Of a DNA stretch of 50,458 nucleotides, positions 19,544-29,349 are shown in pieces. Positions within the stretch are counted from its first letter, which is position 1. Each line of letters starts with the position of its first letter. This stretch comes from Nitrosomonas sp. (lineage in GTDB: Bacteria; Pseudomonadota; Gammaproteobacteria; Burkholderiales; Nitrosomonadaceae), in assembly GCA_028577615.1 (NCBI GenBank), contig JAJSDU010000021.1:1-50458 (forward strand), in the 5' to 3' direction. A program made the translations under genes and the position numbers. Below the pieces are notes generated by a model. That model was given only the letters and a program-made list of their open reading frames with translations. It was not told where the DNA came from and did not search any database.

Positions 19544-20038
19544 ATGGTTACGCATTTAGGCAATCCAATTCGCATTGAAGGCACTTTTCCCAAAATTGGT
19601 CAAAAAGCACCGGCTTTCTCGCTGGTCAACCGGGATTTGAAAGATGTGACGCTGGCAGACTTTTCCGGTAAGAAAAAAGTGCTGAACATCGTACCCAGTC
19701 TTGATACGCCGGTCTGTGCGCTGTCCACGCGCAAATTCAACCAGCAGGCGAGCAACATGAACAATACCGCCGTGCTGATTATCGCGGCGGATCTGCCATT
19801 TGCCATGAGCCGCTTCTGCGACACGGAAAATCTGGATAAAGTCGTTACGCTTTCAACCATGCGCGGCGCTAATTTCATGAAAGACTACGGCGTGCTGATT
19901 GCCGAAGGCCCGTTTGCCGGCATCACCGCGCGCGCTGTTATTGTGCTGGATGAAACCGACACGATCGTGCATGCCGAGCTGGTGCCGGAAATTGCCGACG
20001 AACCCAACTATGGCGCGGCGCTGGCGGCACTGAAATAA
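19544..20038 (+). CDS. tpx: thiol peroxidase (atypical 2-Cys peroxiredoxin)
   Basis: Reduces hydrogen peroxide and alkyl hydroperoxides using thioredoxin. The start at ATG 19544 (164 residues) is supported by GAGGA 7 bases upstream and by the family opening [19 protein letters not shown]; a longer frame that runs back into gcvPA is not real. The peroxidatic cysteine is C58 in [16 protein letters not shown] and the resolving cysteine is C92 in [13 protein letters not shown], the Tpx arrangement. The protein lacks a signal peptide and is probably cytoplasmic. It lies between gcvPA and gcvPB on the same strand with gaps of 46 and 73 bases, so it is very likely part of the glycine-responsive transcript. 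Confidence 0.96.
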   Translation: MVTHLGNPIRIEGTFPKIGQKAPAFSLVNRDLKDVTLADFSGKKKVLNIVPSLDTPVCALSTRKFNQQASNMNNTAVLIIAADLPFAMSRFCDTENLDKVVTLSTMRGANFMKDYGVLIAEGPFAGITARAVIVLDETDTIVHAELVPEIADEPNYGAALAALK

Positions 20039-20111
20039 TCTGACAGTCCCTGAGTTCTGTGGCATTTCATCAACGAATAACCTTTTTCTATTAAACGATA
20101 ACGTTCCAATC

Positions 20112-21563
20112 ATGCTGATATTCGAACACGCGCGCCCTGGACGTCGCAATTATTCCCAGGCACCGAAAACTTCCGCCAGTGTCGATGACATTCCGGATCA
20201 TCTGCTGCGAAAAAAACAGCCCCTGCTGCCGGAAGTTTCTGAAATGGACACCGTACGCCATTACACGCGGCTGTCGCAAAAGAATTTTTCCATTGATACT
20301 GAATTCTACCCGCTGGGTTCCTGCACGATGAAATATAACCCGCGTGCGTGCAATGCACTGGCCATGCTGCCGCAGTATCTCAGCCGGCATCCGCTGGCGC
20401 CGGAAGATACCGGACAAGGCTTTCTTGCCTGCATGTACGAATTGCAGGAAATTCTCAAAGACGTCACCGGCATGGCCGGCATCACCCTCGCGCCGATGGC
20501 GGGTGCGCAAGGCGAACTGGCAGGCGTGATGATGATCCGCGCCTATCACGAAGCGCACGGTGACTTCGAACGCACTGAAATTATCGTACCCGATGCGGCG
20601 CATGGCACCAATCCCGCTACTGCAGTGATGTGCGGTTTTAAAGTGGTCGAGATCCCTACCGACAAGGAAGGCAATGTCGATCTGAGCGCGCTCAAAGCCG
20701 CCGTTGGTCCGAAAACCGCCGGTCTGATGCTGACCAATCCGTCCACGCTGGGCGTTTTTGAAGAAAACATTGCCGAAATGAGCCGCGTCGTGCACGAAGC
20801 GGGCGGTTTGCTCTACTACGACGGCGCCAACCTGAACGCCGTGCTCGGCAAGGTGAAACCGGGCGACATGGGCTTCGATGTCATCCACATCAACCTGCAC
20901 AAAACTTTCTCGACACCACACGGCGGCGGCGGGCCAGGTTCCGCGCCGATTGGCGTTGCCAAACGCCTGCTGCCGTTCATGCCGGTGCCGTTTGTCACGC
21001 TGGAAAACGGCAAATACCGCTGGGTGACCGAACAGGAAAGACCGCAATCGATCGGTCATTTATCCGCACACATGGGTAATGCCGGCGTGCTCCTGCGCGC
21101 CTACATTTATGTCCGTCTGCTGGGCAGAGAAGGCATGAATCGCATTGCCGAATTCGCCACGCTGAACGCCAACTACCTTATGGCGGAGCTCAGAAAAATC
21201 GGCTTTGAAATTGCGTACCCGACGCGCCGGGCAAGCCATGAATTCATTGTCACCATGAAAGACATCAAGGATAAAACCGGCGTCACCGCGATGAATCTGG
21301 CAAAGCGCCTGCTCGATAAGGGCTATCACGCGCCGACAACGTATTTCCCTATTCTGGTGCCCGAGTGCCTGCTGATTGAACCCGCGGAAACCGAGTCCAA
21401 ACAGACGCTTGACGCATTCGTCACCGCAATGAAAGAAATTCTCGATGAAATCGAGCAACAGCCTGACATGGTTAAAAGCGCACCGCACAACATGCCGCTG
21501 CGCAAACTCGACGATGTCAAGGCAGCGCGCGAACTGGATCTCTGCTGGAAACCCAGCACGTAA
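20112..21563 (+). CDS. gcvPB: glycine dehydrogenase (decarboxylating) subunit 2
   Basis: PLP-bearing half of the two-subunit P-protein. The 483 residues begin [18 protein letters not shown] and include [13 protein letters not shown] and [18 protein letters not shown]. The cofactor lysine is K264 in [39 protein letters not shown] near the C-terminus is also family-typical. It forms the catalytic alpha2beta2-type complex with GcvPA. It is separated from gcvPA only by tpx, and is followed at 21586-21605 by a perfect hairpin and then by a sugar/nucleoside kinase gene. Confidence 0.97.
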   Translation: MLIFEHARPGRRNYSQAPKTSASVDDIPDHLLRKKQPLLPEVSEMDTVRHYTRLSQKNFSIDTEFYPLGSCTMKYNPRACNALAMLPQYLSRHPLAPEDTGQGFLACMYELQEILKDVTGMAGITLAPMAGAQGELAGVMMIRAYHEAHGDFERTEIIVPDAAHGTNPATAVMCGFKVVEIPTDKEGNVDLSALKAAVGPKTAGLMLTNPSTLGVFEENIAEMSRVVHEAGGLLYYDGANLNAVLGKVKPGDMGFDVIHINLHKTFSTPHGGGGPGSAPIGVAKRLLPFMPVPFVTLENGKYRWVTEQERPQSIGHLSAHMGNAGVLLRAYIYVRLLGREGMNRIAEFATLNANYLMAELRKIGFEIAYPTRRASHEFIVTMKDIKDKTGVTAMNLAKRLLDKGYHAPTTYFPILVPECLLIEPAETESKQTLDAFVTAMKEILDEIEQQPDMVKSAPHNMPLRKLDDVKAARELDLCWKPST

Positions 21564-21585
21564 AACACGCGCTATTGCAAAACCA

Positions 21586-21605
21586 GCCGGTGCGCCAGCA
21601 CCGGC
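21586..21605 (+). terminator. stem-loop after gcvPB (no T-run)
   Basis: GCCGGTGC (21586-21593) and GCACCGGC (21598-21605) form a perfect 8-base-pair GC-rich stem with a 4-base loop, 22 bases after the gcvPB stop. No T-tract follows directly, so it is not a standard rho-independent terminator. It might protect the 3' end of the gcv message or attenuate the next gene. Confidence 0.4.
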
Positions 21606-21689
21606 CAACTTCATCAACTACTCACACCAGCGTGCAAAATAGTTTGAGTAGCATTTTTTTCAACAAATCCATCATCCGAACTAACAGCT

Positions 21690-22628
21690 ATGCGCACACT
21701 GATCTGCGGCTCGATCGCTTACGACAACATCATGGTCTTTCCGGATCATTTCAAAAATCATATCCTTCCCGAGAAAATTCATGTTCTGAACGTTGCATTT
21801 TTAGTACCGGAAATGCGCCGTGAATTCGGTGGCTGCGCGGGGAATATCGCCTATAATCTGAGAATGCTCGGCGGCGAACCGGTCATGATGGCGACCGTCG
21901 GCGACGATATCCAACCCTATCGCGAACGTTTCGAACAAATCGGACTCGATCAGTCGAATGTGCTGTACGTCAAGGATACATTTACCGCGCAGGCGTTTAT
22001 CACCACCGATCTGGATGACAACCAGATCACCGCGTTTCATCCTGGCGCAATGAATTTCTCGCACCTCAATTCGGTCTCCGATGCAGACAATATTCAACTG
22101 GGCATCATCGCACCAGACGGACGCGACGGCATGCTGCAGCACGCGCTTGAATTTCATCAAAACGGCATTCCGTTTGTCTTCGATCCCGGCCAGGGCCTGC
22201 CCATGTACAATGGCGACGAACTGACGGACTTCATCGACAAAGCCGACTATGTCGCGGTCAATGACTATGAAGGCCAGTTGCTGCAGGAACGCACCGGTCT
22301 TACACTGGAAGCCATCGCCAGAAAAACCAGAGCGCTGATTGTGACACTGGGTGCGCAGGGCTCGACCATTTATACCGATGGCCGGCAAATCGACATCCCC
22401 AGCGTAAAACCGCAGGACATCGTTGATCCGACCGGCTGCGGCGACGCCTACCGTGCCGGCCTGCTCTACGGCATCGCGCATGGCATGGACTGGCAGACAA
22501 CCGGACGACTCGGCTCGCTCATCGGCGCGTTGAAAATCGCGCATCGCGGCGGCCAGAATCACCAGTTCACCCGCGACATGATCGATCAGCTTTATTTCGA
22601 ACACTTTGGCAGCCGGATTTTAGTATAA
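21690..22628 (+). CDS. PfkB-family carbohydrate/nucleoside kinase (adenosine kinase-like)
   Basis: The 312-residue protein begins MRTLICGSIAYDNIMVFP and has the PfkB entry motif GGCAGNIAYNLRMLGG. The C-terminal signature is VDPTGCGDAYRAGLLYG, in which the Asp of GCGD is the catalytic base. Similar betaproteobacterial proteins are usually annotated as adenosine kinase or ribokinase-like carbohydrate kinase. The phosphate acceptor cannot be told from sequence alone. It follows gcvPB by 126 bases with a hairpin between, so co-transcription with gcv is possible but not certain. A perfect 14-base-pair hairpin follows its stop. Confidence 0.88.
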   Translation: MRTLICGSIAYDNIMVFPDHFKNHILPEKIHVLNVAFLVPEMRREFGGCAGNIAYNLRMLGGEPVMMATVGDDIQPYRERFEQIGLDQSNVLYVKDTFTAQAFITTDLDDNQITAFHPGAMNFSHLNSVSDADNIQLGIIAPDGRDGMLQHALEFHQNGIPFVFDPGQGLPMYNGDELTDFIDKADYVAVNDYEGQLLQERTGLTLEAIARKTRALIVTLGAQGSTIYTDGRQIDIPSVKPQDIVDPTGCGDAYRAGLLYGIAHGMDWQTTGRLGSLIGALKIAHRGGQNHQFTRDMIDQLYFEHFGSRILV

Positions 22629-22632
22629 ATAA

Positions 22633-22666
22633 CCTCGACGCATCCACGAGCCTGGATGCGTCGAGG
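22633..22666. repeat. perfect 14-base-pair inverted repeat
   Basis: CCTCGACGCATCCA (22633-22646) and TGGATGCGTCGAGG (22653-22666) pair perfectly around a 6-base loop, starting 4 bases after the PfkB kinase stop. There is no T-run on either side beyond a few scattered bases. It may be a transcript-end hairpin or a repeat element of the genome. Confidence 0.6.
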
Positions 22667-23032
22667 GAAGTGCTGAATATTGAAAAGCAGAGCGTAATCA
22701 TGAGCTCCGGAGACACCAAGATCATCGACCGGCTTCCCGCCGCCGAAGTAACTAAACAGCTGAACTGGCAAGACTTGTGTCTTCTCAACAACGCATCGTC
22801 GAACGGTTCAATCTCATTTCCGCCACAACCGAATTGAAGCGCCTGCACAATACACTGACCAGATCAGAGGGATTATACCGAGGTACTACATTTACTCTGC
22901 GGCATGTTACACATCATACCGAAACACGCGATGATTATGATGTTCCTGATACCGGAATAAAAAATTTTCATTTGTATATTTTGTCGGCATAAGGCAAGAT
23001 TTGAACTTTTTACACCGAGAAAAGAATTCGCC
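22667..23032. other. gene-free stretch before zapD
   Basis: About 370 bases between the hairpin after the PfkB kinase and zapD. A 44-codon frame from ATG 22700 (MSSGDTKIIDRLPAAEVTK...) and a 71-codon frame from 22777 are open, but neither resembles a family I know and neither has a good ribosome binding site. They may be decayed gene pieces. The zapD promoter should lie in the AT-rich 3' part. Confidence 0.5.
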
Positions 23033-23788
23033 GTGATCTGTTATGAACACCCCCTCAATGAACGTATCCGCACGCTGCTGAGACTCGAAGACCTGTTCAA
23101 AAGAATCGATTTTTTCTCCGCCAAAGATTCTCCGATGCAACATCATGCTTCCTTGATGACGCTTTTTGAAGCGCTGGAAATCACTACGCGCGCGGATATC
23201 AAATCCGATCTGCTTCAGGAGCTGGAACGTCAGAAACAGTTTCTCGAAGGCATGCGCAAGAATCCGAATATTTCTGAAACGGCATTGGAAAATGTGCTTG
23301 AAAACATACAGTCCACTTTCCGTTCCATGCTGGAAATTTCAGGTAAAGTCGGCGAACATCTGCGCGATAACGAGTGGCTGATGACCATCAAGCAGCGCAG
23401 CAGTATTCCCGGTGGCGTTTGCGAATTTGATCTGCCTTCGTATCATTACTGGCTGAGTCTGGACCCGGCCTTGCGCCGCAAAGACTTCAATGAGTGGCTG
23501 GCTCCGTTGCTGCCGATACGCAATGCGTTCGGCATTGTGCTTTATCTGCTCAGAAGCAGCGGCAAAACAATGCAGTGCATCGCGCAGCATGGCATTTTTC
23601 AACAACCGAGCTCAGATTATATGGCGCATATGCTGCGTGTCAGCGTAAGCGAGGATTTTCCCTGCGTTCCCGAAATCAGCGCGAACAAATATGCGCTGAA
23701 TATCCGTTTTATTCCGTCGCAATCCGGACAGCGGATAAAAGTTTACGAAAAGGATGTCGCTTTCGAACTGACCTTCTGCAATCTGTAA
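23033..23788 (+). CDS. zapD: cell division protein ZapD
   Basis: Cytoplasmic FtsZ-associated protein that bundles protofilaments and stabilises the Z-ring (formerly DUF1342). The 251-residue product starts at GTG 23033 with MICYEHPLNERIRTLLRLEDLF, the family's hallmark opening. Also present are LFEALEITTRADIKSDLLQELERQ, the FRSMLEISGKVG helix and CEFDLPSYHYWL. GAGAAAAG stands about 10 bases before the GTG. In many relatives zapD is next to coaE and yacG; here it is alone, facing valS end to end, and yacG is 21 kb away. Confidence 0.95.
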   Translation: MICYEHPLNERIRTLLRLEDLFKRIDFFSAKDSPMQHHASLMTLFEALEITTRADIKSDLLQELERQKQFLEGMRKNPNISETALENVLENIQSTFRSMLEISGKVGEHLRDNEWLMTIKQRSSIPGGVCEFDLPSYHYWLSLDPALRRKDFNEWLAPLLPIRNAFGIVLYLLRSSGKTMQCIAQHGIFQQPSSDYMAHMLRVSVSEDFPCVPEISANKYALNIRFIPSQSGQRIKVYEKDVAFELTFCNL

Positions 23789-23855
23789 CGCCGCATTCCA
23801 TCATTCCGGCGGCTCGAGAAAAGCGGATCGCCTGACGTGATGGACGGGAATCACC

Positions 23856-26624
23856 CTATCCCAGTTTTTTCAGCTGTTCATTCAGGCTGCTCAAACGTGA
23901 GCTGAAACCTGTCAGGCGTTCTTTTTCCTGTTCAACCACGCTTTCCGGCGCACGTTCAACAAAACCCGGATTCGACAACTTACTTTCCGCCTTGGCTATT
24001 TCAGCCGTAACGCGCGCAATTTCCTTGTTTAACCGTTCCCGTTCCGCCGCGACATCGATCTCGACGCGCAGCATCAGCCTGAAGTCATCGACGATGGCCA
24101 CCGGCGCATCCGCATCAGGCAGTCCATCCGCGAAAATCTCAACCCCGGAGAGCTTGACCAGAGACTGCAAGTAAGGCGAAAAACCGGCCAGTATGCGTGG
24201 ATCCCCCGCAGCCAGCAGCGGCACTTTCTGCGCGGGCGACAAATTCATTTCGCCGCGCAGCGTCCGGCAGGCATTCACCATTTCCTTAAGCAAGCGGATA
24301 TGCGCTATCGCCTGCGGATTTATTTTTGCCGCATCCGCGACCGGATACGCCTGGCACATGATACTGTCGCCGGACTTTCCGGCCAGTGGCGCAACTTTGT
24401 GCCAGAGTTCCTCGGTTATGAACGGAATGATCGGATGCGCCAGCCGCAGCATCGCTTCAAGCACACGGACGAGCGTCCGGCGTGTCGCGCGCTGTATGGA
24501 TTCATCCGGACTGTTGAGCTGCACCTTGGCCAGCTCAACATACCAGTCGCAATATTCGTCCCAGACCAGTTCATAAATTTCCCGCGCAACCAGATCAAAG
24601 CGATAATTGGCAAACGCCTGTGCAACGGCGCCTTCCGCCTGCTGCAACCGGCTGATCATCCATTGATCGGTCTCCGAGTAAGTGCACGGCAGGCTGTCAT
24701 TCAATCCGGTATCCTGTCCTTCGCAATTCATCAGCACATAGCGCGTCGCATTCCATAATTTGTTACAGAAATTGCGGTAACCTTCACAGCGCTGCATATC
24801 AAACTTGATATCACGCCCGTGCGACGCCAGGCTGGCGAAGGTAAACCGCAGTGCATCCGTGCCAAAAGCCGGTATGCCATTCGGAAAATGTTTGCGGGTT
24901 GTTTTTTCGATCAATTCGGCCTGTTTTGGATTCATGAGTCCTGTGGTGCGTTTGGCGATCAGTTCATCCAGCGTAATGCCGTCGATCAAATCCAGCGGAT
25001 CGAGCACATTACCTTTGGATTTGCTCATTTTCTGGCCTTCCGCGTCGCGGATCAGGCCGGTGATATACACTTCGCGGAATGGCACCTTGCCGGTGAAATG
25101 CAGAGACATCATCACCATGCGTGCGACCCAGAAAAAAATAATATCGAAACCGGTAATCAACACCGACGTTGGCAGAAACGTTTTCAGCTCGGCTGTTTCA
25201 TCCGGCCAGCCCAGTGTCGAGAAAGGCCACAGCGCTGAAGAAAACCAGGTATCGAGCACATCCTCATCCTGGCGCAGACCGGTTTTTCCTGAAAGCTGCT
25301 GCGCTTCCTCAAGGCTATGCGCAACCGTAATATGGCCATCTTCATCGTACCAGGCGGGAATGCGGTGCCCCCACCACAATTGCCGCGAAATGCACCAGTC
25401 CTGAATATTTTCCAGCCACTGATTGTAAACATGCGTCCAGTTCTCCGGGGTGAATTTGACCTGACCACTGGCTACCACTTCAAGGCCGCGCTTCGCCATG
25501 TCGCCCATGGACACATACCACTGGTCGGTCAGCATCGGCTCGATAATGGTATTGGTGCGATCACCGCGCGGCGCCATCAGTTTATGAGGCTTTGTTGCAA
25601 CCAGATAGCCTTGCGCTTCAAGATCGGCGACAATTTTCTTTCGGGCATCAAAGCGATCCATGCCCTGGTATTCTGCCGGTGCAAGGTCGTTAATTTTGCC
25701 ATCCAGCGTGAAAATATTGATGGGTACCAGCTGATGGCGCTGTCCCATCTGATAATCATTGAAATCATGCGCCGGCGTAATTTTGACGCACCCGGTGCCG
25801 AATTCGGGGTCCACGTAACTGTCGGCAATCACCGGAATGCTGCGTTCGCATAACGGCAGGCGTACATGACGTCCGATCAGATGCTGATAGCGTTTGTCCT
25901 CCGGATGCACGGCAACGGCGACATCGCCGAGCATGGTTTCCGGCCGAGTCGTGGCGACGACCACCGCTTCGTCCGTGGCAATTCCGCCATCGTCAAGTTC
26001 GAGCGGATAGCGGATATGCCATAACGAGCCGTTTTCCTCCGTGGCGATCACTTCCAGATCGGAAACCGCGGTCTGCAATACAGGATCCCAATTCACCAGC
26101 CGCTTGCCGCGATAAATCAGTCCTTCGCGATAAAGCCGCACAAACACTTCCGTTACTGCGCGCGACAGCGCCGCATCCATCGTGAAACGCTCACGCGTCC
26201 AGTCACAGGATGCACCCAGACGCCGCATCTGACGGGTAATGGTTGAACCCGATTCTTCCTTCCATTGCCACACGCGTTCAAGAAACGCCTCACGGCCAAG
26301 CTCACGACGGTTGATATTCTGCTGATCAAGCTGACGCTCGACGACGATCTGTGTCGCGATCCCGGCATGGTCGGTACCCGGCTGCCACAGCGTATTGTCG
26401 CCTTGCATGCGATGATAGCGCGTCAGCGCGTCCATCAGCGTATGCTGGAAAGCATGCCCCATATGCAGCGTGCCGGTGACATTCGGCGGCGGCAGCATAA
26501 TGCAATAAGCCTTTGCAGTATCTGCCGCCTTGGCATTTTCAGGTTTGAAATAACCGGCTGCTTCCCAGACCGGATACCAGCGGTTTTCTATTTGCTTCGG
26601 ATCAAAGCTTTTCGCAAGTTCCAT
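23856..26624 (-). CDS. valS: valyl-tRNA synthetase
   Basis: Class I aminoacyl-tRNA synthetase charging tRNA-Val, with editing of mischarged threonine. I use the ATG at 26624 (922 residues, [20 protein letters not shown]), the normal ValS opening; a TTG 39 bases upstream only adds a hydrophobic run unlike the family. The HIGH-type motif is HMGH at 54-57 in [15 protein letters not shown], and the KMSKS motif is in [15 protein letters not shown]. The C-terminal tRNA-binding coiled coil includes [20 protein letters not shown]. It ends the pepA-holC-hypothetical-valS run, an arrangement also found in enterobacteria (pepA-holC-valS). Confidence 0.97.
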   Translation of the reverse strand: MELAKSFDPKQIENRWYPVWEAAGYFKPENAKAADTAKAYCIMLPPPNVTGTLHMGHAFQHTLMDALTRYHRMQGDNTLWQPGTDHAGIATQIVVERQLDQQNINRRELGREAFLERVWQWKEESGSTITRQMRRLGASCDWTRERFTMDAALSRAVTEVFVRLYREGLIYRGKRLVNWDPVLQTAVSDLEVIATEENGSLWHIRYPLELDDGGIATDEAVVVATTRPETMLGDVAVAVHPEDKRYQHLIGRHVRLPLCERSIPVIADSYVDPEFGTGCVKITPAHDFNDYQMGQRHQLVPINIFTLDGKINDLAPAEYQGMDRFDARKKIVADLEAQGYLVATKPHKLMAPRGDRTNTIIEPMLTDQWYVSMGDMAKRGLEVVASGQVKFTPENWTHVYNQWLENIQDWCISRQLWWGHRIPAWYDEDGHITVAHSLEEAQQLSGKTGLRQDEDVLDTWFSSALWPFSTLGWPDETAELKTFLPTSVLITGFDIIFFWVARMVMMSLHFTGKVPFREVYITGLIRDAEGQKMSKSKGNVLDPLDLIDGITLDELIAKRTTGLMNPKQAELIEKTTRKHFPNGIPAFGTDALRFTFASLASHGRDIKFDMQRCEGYRNFCNKLWNATRYVLMNCEGQDTGLNDSLPCTYSETDQWMISRLQQAEGAVAQAFANYRFDLVAREIYELVWDEYCDWYVELAKVQLNSPDESIQRATRRTLVRVLEAMLRLAHPIIPFITEELWHKVAPLAGKSGDSIMCQAYPVADAAKINPQAIAHIRLLKEMVNACRTLRGEMNLSPAQKVPLLAAGDPRILAGFSPYLQSLVKLSGVEIFADGLPDADAPVAIVDDFRLMLRVEIDVAAERERLNKEIARVTAEIAKAESKLSNPGFVERAPESVVEQEKERLTGFSSRLSSLNEQLKKLG

Positions 26625-26738
26625 GTGAAAGATGAGTGATTTGATTGTAAGGATATATGACAAAAGTTTGCCATTATAAGGGATGATGCGGATTGCAAGC
26701 CATGCTTTAAGACTTGAAGGTATATTTGACTGCCCGAA

Positions 26739-27086
26739 CTATAGCGTTGTGTTTTCTCCCGGGGTATCTTTTTCCTGCACCAGGATACGGTTCTCCAGTG
26801 CCTGCACCAGAGCCTGTCGGTCTGCGTAATTCAAATCGACATGCGCATCATGCAATGCTGCGTCTAGTAACAATCGCAACGGCGACAATTCGCCAAATTC
26901 CGGCTGCAACGCTTTTGATCGCAATCTGACGACTTCAGTCAACACAGGTATATTATCCGCATCGATCAGTCCCTGCATCTCGTTTACGACGCTATCAGGC
27001 TGATGATACTTTTCGATCAGGAAATTAAATTTCTCGAGAATCCTGTCATTCTCGAGCTCCAGTTCAGAATTGCCAGTACTGTGCAT
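26739..27086 (-). CDS. hypothetical protein between holC and valS
   Basis: The 115-residue protein opens MHSTGNSELELENDRILEKF. It is acidic and probably all-helical, with the centre GLIDADNIPVLTEVVRLRSK and the end NYADRQALVQALENRILVQE. I do not recognise a named family. The start is 6 bases downstream of the holC stop, which suggests translational coupling. An analogous small gene between holC and valS occurs in related Betaproteobacteria as far as I recall. A role with the polymerase clamp-loader chi subunit is conceivable from position only. Confidence 0.8.
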   Translation of the reverse strand: MHSTGNSELELENDRILEKFNFLIEKYHQPDSVVNEMQGLIDADNIPVLTEVVRLRSKALQPEFGELSPLRLLLDAALHDAHVDLNYADRQALVQALENRILVQEKDTPGENTTL

Positions 27087-27092
27087 AAAAGA

Positions 27093-27521
27093 TCAGTGCG
27101 TTGTTAAATCATGATGATACAGCGCGTATCCTGTCTGTTTATATAAACGATAACGATCGCGGGCCGCCAGTTTATCCTCAGGTGATACGCCTGCAATTTC
27201 AATTACACGATCAAATTGCTCGATCATCTGTGGACATTGCGCATCCAGATTGATCAGTATGGTACAGCCCTGCGCTGTCGCAATCCGATTACTCAGAATA
27301 ATCGGTGTTGATTTAACCAGTCGCTCATCGTCATCAATTGCACAATGCGGAAGGAAGCTGGTCTGCTGATAGGTCCAGAGCTGTTTATCAATTTTCTCGA
27401 GTATCGCCGCATCGGTCGCATAAATCATTACCCGCGCATTTTGGATTAGCGCCTTGGCGCAAAGCCGACATGCCACATGCAATTTGTCATTAGCGCCTGA
27501 ATAAAAAACGATCTCGGTCAT
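27093..27521 (-). CDS. holC: DNA polymerase III subunit chi
   Basis: Part of the clamp-loader complex; with psi it links the loader to single-strand DNA binding protein. The 142 residues begin MTEIVFYSGANDKLHVACRL and contain KQLWTYQQTSFLPHCAIDD, TPIILSN and the C-terminal ARDRYRLYKQTGYALYHHDL, all fitting HolC. It is 61 bases after pepA and 6 bases before the next gene on the same strand. This gene order is widespread in proteobacteria and supports the call. Confidence 0.94.
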   Translation of the reverse strand: MTEIVFYSGANDKLHVACRLCAKALIQNARVMIYATDAAILEKIDKQLWTYQQTSFLPHCAIDDDERLVKSTPIILSNRIATAQGCTILINLDAQCPQMIEQFDRVIEIAGVSPEDKLAARDRYRLYKQTGYALYHHDLTTH

Positions 27522-27582
27522 TACGCTTCATCAACAGCAGCATTTTTTCAGCCAGTTCCAGGCTTGCGGACTGCATGTAACT

Positions 27583-29082
27583 TCATGCTTTAGCAGCTGC
27601 GGCCCGGTTGATCAAAAACTGTGTCAGTAAAGGCACGGGCCTGCCGGTTGAACCTTTCTCCTTACCGGATTTCCATGCTGTTCCGGCAATATCAAGATGC
27701 GCCCACCGGAATTTCCTGGTAAATCGCGACAGAAAACACGCCGCTGTAATCGTACCGCCCGCGCGACCGCCGATATTCGCCATGTCCGCGAAATTGCTTT
27801 TCAGCAATTCCTGATAATCATCCCACAACGGCAACTGCCAGACTCGATCCGCCGCCTGCTCGCCGGCCGCGATGACTTCCTGCGCTAACGCGTCATCGTT
27901 ACTCATCAAACCCGTTGCGATATTACCCAGCGCAATGACACAGGCGCCTGTCAGCGTGGCAATATCTATGACGACTTCCGGATCATAGCGCTCCGCGTAA
28001 GTCAGCGCATCACACAGTATCAAACGGCCTTCTGCATCGGTATTGAGTACCTCGATCGTCTGTCCCGACATGCTGGTAATCACATCTCCGGGTTTGGTTG
28101 CACTGCCACCGGGCATGTTTTCGGTTGCCGGAATGATCGCCACCACATTGACCGGAAGATTCATCTCAGCGATGGCCTTTATCGTTCCCAATACGCTTGC
28201 TGCACCACTCATATCGAACTTCATCTCATCCATCTCGGCCGCAGGCTTTAATGAGATGCCACCCGTGTCGAAAGTCACGCCCTTGCCGACTAATACCACC
28301 GGCTTGTCCTTCTTGCCGGCGCCCTGATATTCCAGAGCAATCAATTTGGGCGGCTGATGACTGCCGCGCGCAACGGCCAGCAAGGCGCCCATTTTCTGTT
28401 TTTCCATCTCTTTCTTGTCGAGTATGGTCGCCTTGAGTTTATAAGTCTTGGCAAGCTCCTTAGCCTGCTCAGCCAGATAACTCGGTGTGCAGATATTCGG
28501 CGCGAGATTGCCAAGATCTTTGGTCAGACTCATTCCGTGCGCAATGGCTGCACCTTGATTGAGCGCTGTCTCGCCCGTCGTCAAATCCTGAGAATTGCTG
28601 ATGCAGATTGTTATTTTGCGCAAAGACTTTTTATTTTCCTCTGGCTTGCTTTTAAGTTGATCGAAGCGATAATTGCTTTCAACGGCCAGTTTTGCAATTT
28701 GCGTCACTTTCCAGGCGACATCCCGGTTTTCTAACGGAAGATCAGCCAGAAATAATGCACAATCAGCAATACCTGTGCTATGCAGTGTACGGAACACAGC
28801 TTGTACGATGCTGACAAAAACACTGTCTTTAAACTCTTCCTCTTTTCCCAGCCCAATGAGCAGTACGCGTTTGCTTTGAACATTTGGAACCTTGTGCAAC
28901 AACAAAGTGGTATTGGTTTTGCCTTCAAGATCACCCTGACTGATAATGTCCTTGATATATCCCCCGGACAGATTATCCAGTTCTTTTGCAGCGTCAGTCA
29001 TTTTCTTTGACTCAAAAATGCCAACTATGATACATGACCCACGTTGTTTATCCGGGGATGTTACTTTAATTCCAAATTCCAC
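27583..29082 (-). CDS. pepA: leucyl aminopeptidase (cytosol aminopeptidase, M17)
   Basis: Hexameric two-metal aminopeptidase that removes N-terminal residues; in some species PepA also binds DNA. I choose the GTG at 29082 (499 residues, VEFGIKVTSPDKQRG), since AGGAG lies about 6 bases ahead; a TTG 24 bases upstream is inside that site. The M17 signature NTDAEGRLILCDAL is present, along with VGKGVTFDTGGISLKPA, containing the metal and catalytic residues, and MKFDMSGAASVLG. It leads the pepA-holC-hyp-valS run. Upstream it faces an HDOD-GGDEF gene rather than the lptF/lptG pair seen in many relatives. Confidence 0.96.
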   Translation of the reverse strand: MEFGIKVTSPDKQRGSCIIVGIFESKKMTDAAKELDNLSGGYIKDIISQGDLEGKTNTTLLLHKVPNVQSKRVLLIGLGKEEEFKDSVFVSIVQAVFRTLHSTGIADCALFLADLPLENRDVAWKVTQIAKLAVESNYRFDQLKSKPEENKKSLRKITICISNSQDLTTGETALNQGAAIAHGMSLTKDLGNLAPNICTPSYLAEQAKELAKTYKLKATILDKKEMEKQKMGALLAVARGSHQPPKLIALEYQGAGKKDKPVVLVGKGVTFDTGGISLKPAAEMDEMKFDMSGAASVLGTIKAIAEMNLPVNVVAIIPATENMPGGSATKPGDVITSMSGQTIEVLNTDAEGRLILCDALTYAERYDPEVVIDIATLTGACVIALGNIATGLMSNDDALAQEVIAAGEQAADRVWQLPLWDDYQELLKSNFADMANIGGRAGGTITAACFLSRFTRKFRWAHLDIAGTAWKSGKEKGSTGRPVPLLTQFLINRAAAAKA

Positions 29083-29224
29083 AACTCGCTCCTTTATCCT
29101 GGTCAACGATTATTATTGAGTTCTCAAAAAAACAGTAAAAAAATAGTAATTGACTTGCTTTGCATCAAAATTCATATCAATTGAATACTATAGCATTGTA
29201 TGCAGAAAAAATGACCAATTATAA

Positions 29225-29266
29225 TGACAATAATATTGTAAGATTATGCTGACAATATTATTGTCA
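29225..29266. promoter_or_regulatory. double palindrome, probable operator
   Basis: TGACAATAATATTGT (29225-29239) and ACAATATTATTGTCA (29252-29266) are perfect reverse complements 12 bases apart. Each arm is itself an odd palindrome, ACAATA-A/T-TATTGT, and the two centres lie 26 bases apart. The site is in the 267-base divergent spacer between pepA and the HDOD-GGDEF gene, 84 bases before the latter. The arrangement suits a dimeric repressor binding twice. The regulator is unknown to me. Confidence 0.6.
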
Positions 29267-29349
29267 ATTAGGCCTATAGTCTCTGTGTAATCTAAGAAGA
29301 TCAACAGTTATAAAAGCAAGTCCGATTTGCACGATAATCGAGTCAATTT

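Noticed and set aside
20091-21059. 322-codon open frame opposite gcvPB
   Set aside because: It is a shadow of gcvPB: rich in His, Arg and Phe as typical of antisense reading, with no recognisable domain.
21801-22604. 267-codon frame opposite the PfkB kinase
   Set aside because: Mirror of a real kinase gene with conserved motifs; the antisense product has no recognisable family.
22777-22992. 71-codon frame before zapD
   Set aside because: No ribosome binding site and no family recognised; kept only as part of an unassigned stretch.
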